From a virus: a DNA stretch of 22,397 nt. The position numbers were made by a program, and so were the translations under genes. The notes beneath the pieces were generated by a model. That model made no database searches. It had not been told where the DNA came from and was given only the letters and a program-made list of their open reading frames with translations. This document shows, in pieces, positions 5,453 through 14,400 of the stretch; within the stretch, counting starts at the first letter, position 1, and each line of letters starts with the position of its first letter. The stretch is from positions 1 to 22,397 of IMG/VR virus record IMGVR_UViG_3300012936_000199. The stretch is one strand, 5' to 3'.

Positions 5453-8400
5453 ATGATTGGTACTGGATTTGATGTGAGAGTAAAGATCCAAGATATCGTT
5501 GCTTCTCAACTCCCTGAATTTATTTTATCTGATAGTCCACTAACTGACGACTTTCTCAGACAGTTTTACGTCTCCCAGGAAATCCAGGGTGGCGCAGTTG
5601 ACCTTGCGTCTAATTTAGACCAGTACCTAAACCTAAAGGACCTTACTAGCACAAAGAGTGACGATAACTTTCTAACCGCTGATGTTGATTCCTCACAAGA
5701 CATCATTCGGGTAACATCAACCAAGGGCTTTCCTCAGGAGTGGGGTCTGCTCAAAGTTGGTGATGAGATCATTACCTACACCGGTATTACCACAAACAGC
5801 TTCACAGGAGCCATCAGGGGCTTCTCAGGCATCACTGCATACGCCGCACCTAACGATCCCTCCAACCTAGTATTTGAAGCCACCAGCGCCGCCTCTCACA
5901 CCGCTGGTGACTCCGTTGAAAACCTAAGTTCACTCTTCCTAAAGGAGTTCTACAACAAGCTAAAGTTCACCTTTGCTCCTGGTTTTGAAGACATCGATAC
6001 ATCATCTGATGTAAATGCTGCTAACTGGATCCAGAATGTACGTTCATTCTTCCAGTCTAAGGGTAGTGAAGAATCCATCAAGATTCTATTCAAGGTTCTA
6101 TATGGCGAAGATCCTACCGTCATTGACCTAGAAGAGTATCTAATCAAGCCTTCTTTTGCTGAGTACAACAGAGCTGACTATGCTATTGCTGTACCCATCA
6201 CCGGCAACCCCGTTGATTTGCTAGGTAAGACTGTAAAGCAGTCCAATGCAAACATCCTCGGTTCTATCACACAGATCGAGCCCTTCATCCGTAAGGGTCG
6301 TGTATACTACAAGATCTTCTACTTTGTAAGCAACGAAGAGCTATCAAAAGAGCGTAAGAGCTTTACCGTCCCCGGTAGAACTCAAGTTCAGCGCAAGTGG
6401 GATTCTAGTCAGCAGACTCTTACTGTTGATACCACCATTGGCTTCAGTGATACCCATTCATTCGTAACTGCTGATGGTACACACTTCACCTATACAGACT
6501 ACACCGTAAACCAGTTCCTAGGTGTTACTTGTGCAGATCCCAACTATGTGCTAGAAGTTGGTACTGAGATCAGTGACGAGGTTTATGTTGTTGGTCAGAA
6601 CGATAAGGGTGAAGATGTAGTTCTACTACTAACTGGTGTTGTTAGTGACCTTGAATTTGAAGTAGATCCAATCCTACTTCAAGAAGACGAGGAAATCTTT
6701 GTAGATTCTCTTGGGGAGAATATTCAAAGTGAGCGTGTTACCAGAAACGATCAAACATTCAAAGAGATTGTAGCCAACAGCTTTGTCTACAACACATCTG
6801 TTCGCTTTGATGTTGATGACGTTAGTGGTACTGTATTCACCATTAAGAACTCATACCTTGATAAAGCTTTCATCAACGTTGGTGATACCGTAGACATCCT
6901 AGCAAGCGGCACCAATACAGTCTATGCTTCTAACAAGCCAGTTACTGAAGTATCCTACGAAAATGCTACCATCACCGTAGAAGACATCACTGGTGTACCT
7001 CTAGGTGCGAATGTTGATATTCGTAGAAACCAGAAGTATGCAAACAGCAGCAGTGCAGCTATTGATTATGGTAACAATGCTGTTCTATCAAACACACTAA
7101 ACCTATATGATGCTACTGACTTTGACGGCACCCTATTCGTTGCTACAAACTCACTACCATCATACGACATTGATATTGCTCTAACTGAGAATATCATCAC
7201 AGACATCAGTGCAAGCAACCTAGACAACTTCAACAGCCTAGAAGGAACCTACGAGATCGTTCGTGTACCCCAGGACGTCAACTTCCTAACAGGTGAGAGA
7301 GTTGTTTACTCTGTAAGTGGTGGCGCTGAGCCAATCTGTGATCCAGGTGCATACATCGTTGAGGTTCTAAGCAGCCGCAGCTTCCGTCTATATGCATCAC
7401 CTTCATTCATCGGCACACCTAGCTTCATCCCCCTCACTCTAACCACAGAGCCTGGTGAGCACATCTTCACTCTAGAGAGTCAGAAGGACCGTTCTATCAA
7501 TAGCCAGAAGAAGTACGTTAAGATTCCTCTACCTCAGGAAGGCATCTACTCTTCCCCAGATAGAACCCCTGAGCAGATTGAAGACGAAGCCACTGTTGCT
7601 CTACTAACCAATGGCGTTGAGATTAAGACTCCACGGGGCAGGGACAAGGTATACTACGGTCCACTAACCTCCGTAGACGTAATCTTTGGTGGAGATGATT
7701 ACAGTGTAATTACACCCCCAGAACTAACCATTGCAGATTCTACTCTAGAGAACTTCGGTGCTACCGCATCAGCTACTGCTGCTATGAAGGGTAAGCTAGA
7801 GAAGATTCTAATCGACCCTCAGGACTTCGACATCAACCGCGTATTCAGCATCACCGTAACAGGTGGTAATAGCGATGGTGCTACTGCTGAGCCACAGATC
7901 GAAGAGAGAAACCGTTCAATCACTTTCGACGCACGTGAGTTCGTATTCGGTGGTGGTATTGACCCCATCAACGAGTCAATCACATTCCCCATCGATCACA
8001 ACATCCAGCAGGGCGAGCCCCTTACCTATAACAACAGAGGTAATCCTAGCATCCCAACTGGTCCATTCGATGGATCCAACTCAAACAATGGTACAACTCT
8101 AGCCAACGGTGGAATCTACTACCCCAACATTCTAAACAGCAGAAGTATTGAGATCTACAATACTCTAGAGGATCTAAACGCCGGTATTAACACCGTAGGC
8201 TTTACTTCCGAATCTTCTGCGTTTGGTATTCAGTCATTCGACACAGAGCTAAAGCCTCAGATCGTTTCTGCAACGATCACAAATGATGGTGGCTTCTTCT
8301 ACAATAGAGAGATTGTAATTGGACGGGATGGCGTATCTTTCGCGTTCAGTAAGTTTATCTACAACGATCACGGCTTTGAGACTGGCGAGAAAGTTGTCTA

Positions 8401-11400
8401 CTCTGGTAGCGGCAATCGTGTTGTACCCCTAGTACGTAATCAGGAGTACCTAGTTCTAAAGCTAGATGAGCACACCTTCCGTCTATGTGAGATTGGTCCT
8501 GACGACGATCCAACATTTGACTTGGATAGACATGATTATGTCGTATTTGAGAATACTGGTGGCGCATCTGCAACACACGTCATCTCATACCCAGAGATCG
8601 TAGCTGAAGTTGTTGTATCATCATCCTCAGTACCCAACCCAGTTGTAACTGCAACTCCCTACATCAGAGGTGAGATTGAGCGTGTCTACATCACTGGAAA
8701 TGGTTTCTATGGTTCAGACATCATCAACTTTGAAAAAGCTCCCATCATCAAGGTCAGTGAAGGTGAAGGTGCTAAGCTAGTTCCCATCATCAGCGATGGT
8801 GTACTTGGTTCTGTTCAGATTCTATCCAAGGGCAAGAACATCACAGACTCCCCAACAATCACTCTAGTTGACCCAACTGGAGCTGGTCAGGGTGCAAGTC
8901 TACGTGCCGTCGTTCAAGGCGGTGAAATTGTTGATGTTATTATCATCAATGGTGGTTTCTCCTATGCGCCACAATCTAAAATTGAAGTTATTGATAGTAA
9001 CAGAAGAGCTATCCTAGCTGCACGTGTAAGACCCCTAACAGTCAACAACACACTAAAGGAAGGCTTTGAGTCTCTATCTGGTAACCGCTACACAGTACTA
9101 TCTTACGACCGAATTATTCGTGAAGACGTCTATAGCGACACAGGTGATGAGCACTCCCCTATTATTGGTTGGGCTAAGGACGGTAATCCAATCTATGGTC
9201 CATTTGGTTACAGTGAGTTCGACAACGCCAACTCAGAGATCCGTGCAATGGTATCTTCCTACAAGGAGAGCGGAAGCTACATCCAAGGAAGACCCGATGA
9301 ATTGAAGTACCCCATCGGTTTCTTCATTGAGGATCATAGGTTTGAAGGTGACGGTGACCTAGACCAGTACAATGGTAGATATTGTAAGACCCCTGAGTTC
9401 CCTAACGGAATCTATGCTTACTTTGCAACAGTAGACCCCTCCGATAACTCCACCACAAGACCCCCAGTATTCCCATACTTCATTGGTGAGTTCTTCAGGG
9501 ATTCTCCTAGCACCGAGCAGGATGAACTACCCCAGTCATACAGCATCCTCAATAAGCCCATCTACAGGAACACCTTCCCCTATGCGGTAGGCAACCCCTT
9601 CATTGGAAGTGAGTTTATTGACCAGTCATACCTAACAGACATCCAGACCACAGTTATCACTGACTTGAACAGTGGTAGCGTATCTGACGTCTCCATTGTT
9701 GGTGCCGGTAGAAGCTATGCTGTTGGTGACGTTGCAGTCTTCGATACTGAGGAAGACGGTCTATCCGTACGGGTATCCAAGATTGAGGGTGTTAATGTAG
9801 AAAGAGTATCACTAGACGTACTTTCTTACAGTAGAGAGTTCACTAAGATCATCCGTAAGGATGAGGATACCGTTCGCGTATACATCGACGGCGACCATGA
9901 GTACCTAGATCAGGACCTAGTTGTTATCAGTGGCTTGAGTACTGCTCTAGAGCCCCTAGGTGGTGCAACTAAGATCAATGTAAGTCGTGGACAAATGTCC
10001 TTGTACTCACCATTCAGGGATTCACCATTCGACGGTGTATTCGATATCTTCGTTAACAGCATCAATGAAAATGTAAGTGTCGGTTCAAGTATCGTTATCT
10101 TGAATGATGAGCCAGGTGGTGGAGATGAGTACCTAGAAGTTCTTAACATCTTCCCAGTAAACAAGGCTCTACGTGTTAGAAGAACAACTGGCTACGGTGT
10201 AACTCACCCCATCGGTGCACCTATCGTTACTGTACCTAACTTCTTCGACATCGATAACTCAACCGTTGAGTTCAGATCCGAGATCGATGAAGAGTATTTC
10301 TTCAACCCCATCCAGTCAGTTGGTTATGGTGTGGAGACTGGTGTAGGCATAACTGCTGTATATCGGATTGGTGAGATCGAGAACGTAATCTCCATCCAGA
10401 CTCAGGCAATCTTTATGCCTAACAACACCTTCAAGAAGAACGAGAAGGTAACTTTCAGTAAGCCTGCATCCAAGGATAACATTGCTGCTGTCGATGCTGA
10501 CGGCAACACATTCATTATCCCACAGATCCAGAGTGAGTTCTTTATCCATAAGACTGCACAGAACTTCGTTGGTCTAAAGACTACTAAGAATTCTGAGCCC
10601 CTCCTATTCTCTAATCCAATCTCCATCAGTGGACAGGATAGCCCAGAGTACTCTATCAAGAGCCAAAGGAAGTATGAGGACTGCAACCTAGACCGCTTCT
10701 CCTCATTGGTCCAGACTAGCCAGGATCACCTACTAAGAACCGGTGATATTGTTGATCTAGAGGTCATCTCAAACAGATCACGTGGCGATCTAAACAACCC
10801 AAGGGTCATCGTTCAGTTCGATGATTCCAGACAGCTATTGATCATCGATCCCCAGGATGCTGATTCAGTTGACTTTGAGAACAACCTAATTGTTCTAGAG
10901 GACCACAACTACAGAAGTGGCGATCTACTATTCTATCAGAACCCAAGCACTGCTATTGGTGGTCTAATCTCAGGCAGAACATACTACGTCATCGTATTTG
11001 ATAACGATAGGTTCTACCTAGCAGACACCCAGTTCGACACCATTACTGGTTCTGAGCTTCCCATCAACATCACATCTGCTGGTATTGGTAACAACAGGTT
11101 CTTCAAGGTCAATCCTGAGATCCGCGTTATCTCAAACAACGAGCTTGTCTTCGATACAAGTGACGCATCACTAGACGGTTACGAACTCACTCTATTCAGT
11201 GATAGTGCTCTAACCGAGGTGATGGAGAACAATAGTAAGGATTCCGACTTCGTTATTAGAAGGAATGATGCCGGAACTCGTCTATTCGTTCGGTACTCTG
11301 TTAACAACCCAGAGACCTTCTACTATGCACTAACCAAAGACGGTATTCTAGTTGAGCCTAACAGAGATGCACCTAAGCATAACAGTGTAACCTACAACAA

Positions 11401-14400
11401 GAGTGGTTATACTTCAGGTGGTGCTATCACAAATCTATCTGAGAGAAGCTTCCGTTTCCCACTATCAGTTAAGCCCAACACCCCAATCTACAGCACAACA
11501 AACGAGAACTGCATTCTAAAGTACACAACCAGATCATCCAACACCCTTGGACCTATTGCCCAGGTTGATATTGTATCAACTGGTCAGAACTTCACCACTC
11601 TACCTGAGTTCATCTCAATGCAGAGTGCTACTGGTACTAACGCAGAACTACGTGCAAACACCGAGACCATCGGTACCATTGCTGCATACAGAATCCAGAA
11701 CCCCGGTTGGGGATACTATGCTGATACCAGCTTGCGTCCAAAGGGTCAGATTCAGCCTAAGGTTGAGTTTACCGATAGTGACTTTATCACCGACATTGAG
11801 ATTCTCGAAGGTGGTAAGGGCTATCAGACCCCTCCAGTACCCGTTATAATCGATTCTGTTACCAGAGAGGAAGTTGATGCTGGTTCATTGACTATCCAGC
11901 TCCAGTCCTCTGTTATCGTTGACGTAGAGATCAATCTATCTCCTACTGGTCTATCCAAGAACAGTCACGATCTATTCGTTACTGATGGAGACAACGGAAT
12001 CCCCATTCTATCAATCATCGATATTGATAACGTCAGTGGACGTGTTATCTACGAGATGCAGACTCCTATCTCTGGATACAACAGCTACCCATTTGCTGTT
12101 GGTGATGAGGTATTTGTTGAGAACGTTGCTGGTGTTGATGGACAGACAACATACCTAAACTCCAGAGAGATTGGTTATCTATTCGGTAAGGTTGTAGTTG
12201 CACTACCAACCAACCCAGTAGTAATTACCGTTGAGTACCCAGAAGAGTACTGGGATAAGATCGGTAATGCAATCCGGGATCAGGATTCATTCTCTACCAT
12301 CGTTAACAAGAAGAACTACCCACAGTTTAATGTATCACAGGCAACTGCTATCCTCGTTACTGGTGAGAGACTATCTTACATCAACGAGCAGGGCGTTGTT
12401 CAGGATACTGACTTGATTGTTGAAGAGAGCAACGAGGCATTCTTCAAAGTTAAGGGCAACTTCGACATCCGTGTAGGTGACGTTCTACAGGGTAATGTTA
12501 GTGGTATTATCGTTACTGTAACTGGTTTCAATCGCCAGGCATGTACATTCACAACCAAGTCAATCTCTAGATTCGCTAATGGTTGGAACGATACAATCGG
12601 CTTCACCAACGAAGAATCACAGGCACTACCTGATAACGACTACTACCAGAACCTATCTTACTCCATTAAGAGTACTGTTGAGTTCGATGATCTAATCGGT
12701 CCAGTTAACAAGCTAGTTCACCCATCCGGTCTAAAGAACTTCGCCGACACCAAGATTGAGTCAACTGGCTCAGTTAGCGTAAGTGGTGTTACTACAGACA
12801 CAGTAACGATTGACCTAATTGGTCTAACTGACGTTGCTGATACACCTTTGCGCGTTGATAGAATCAACTGTTGGGACTTGGGTTATGACGACGAGGTAGT
12901 AAACAACAGGTCAACTGCTGTTCGCTTCAACGCACTAACCGACAACAAGCGTCTAACTGATTACTTCGCACTACAGACTAACCGCGTTCTACTAATGGAC
13001 GACATCAGTGGTGAATTCATTGATGCAGACAACAGTGCTGAAGTAGTTCGTTATGTTGACTTCGACATCGCCGATGCCCCTATGGTTCGCGTTGTTGGTC
13101 AGATCCGTAATCCACTAGATGACGGTATTCAGTTGGTTGAGAGCGTAATCCTTTATGAGGGTGCAAACACCACCACTCTACAGAAGGCAGTCGTGTCCTC
13201 TCTAAACGACCTAGGATACGGTGAGATCGCTGGTCAAGACAGAAGCACCCTAGGACGCCCAACGGTACGTTACACCCCCTACGAGGACTTCCTAGACACC
13301 ACTGACGTCGATCTAAAGATCCTAAGTGCTCAGTATGTAACTGATCAGAACCCACAACAGCAGGACATCGGTTATGTAAGGTTGGCTTCTGAATCTGGAA
13401 CAGTTGCTCCTGGTCAAACTGCAACCATCCACACCACCAGAAACAGTGCTCCTGCTATTGCAGCATACATCCAGACCAGAAAGGATACTGCACGGATTGA
13501 AGATCTACGCTACACCGAGGTTTATGCCTTCAACGGTGGTGGTGGAGACTCATACTACGCTGAGTACACATTCGACACTCAAGCAACAACCGGATACAGC
13601 AACAGCAACAGTGACCTAGTATTCACGTCTGAGGATCTAAGCAACAACCGCGTTAGATTGAAGATCACCAACAACGGCACTACTTCTACTAAGTATGACG
13701 TTAAGATTACTGAGTTTACTAACCAGCCAGTAGGTTCTACCGTATATCGCTTCAAGCGTGGTAGTATCCCAACCGGTACTGAGAAGAGTATCAACCTAAT
13801 CTCAACCTATGAGAACACAATCTCATCTGTTCCTGATATCACTCTACTAACTCTAGCTGCAAATGAGTTCCAGACCGCAAGGTGCATGGTAAACGTTCGC
13901 GGCACACGGTTGAATGCAATCTATCAGGTAATGATCGCCAACTCTGCTGGTAGTGCATACGCTACTGCATATCCCTTCATCGAAGAGGGTAATGATGGCG
14001 TTGGTATTGGTACCTTCGGTGCTATCCAGAGCGGTAACGACTTTGAGCTACACTTCTATCCTGAGTCAGGCATCCCTGTAGAGAGCATCCAGCTAGTAAC
14101 TTATGCTGAGGCATTCATTCGCGAGAATGACTACCGCAACTACGTTGATGAGCCACTAAACTACGGTGTTGTTACTGAGAACTACTATATCAAGCCATAC
14201 AATGCGCCATTCGGTAACCGCCGTGACCGTATTAGGTTTGAGTTGACCAGTGACGGTGTACCCATCTACGAGAAGAGATTCTTCCCACCAACAACTGTAA
14301 ATGATACCACATTCAGTATCCCCAATCACTTCTTCAGCAGCAATGAAGAGTTGTACTACCTACCCGGCGATTCCGTCGATGGTCCTAGTGCACCTCTAGA

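Noticed and set aside
13080-13424. 114-codon minus-strand frame, and other minus-strand frames inside the baseplate genes
   Set aside because: They lie opposite well-supported long genes, with no start signals, promoters or recognisable domains.
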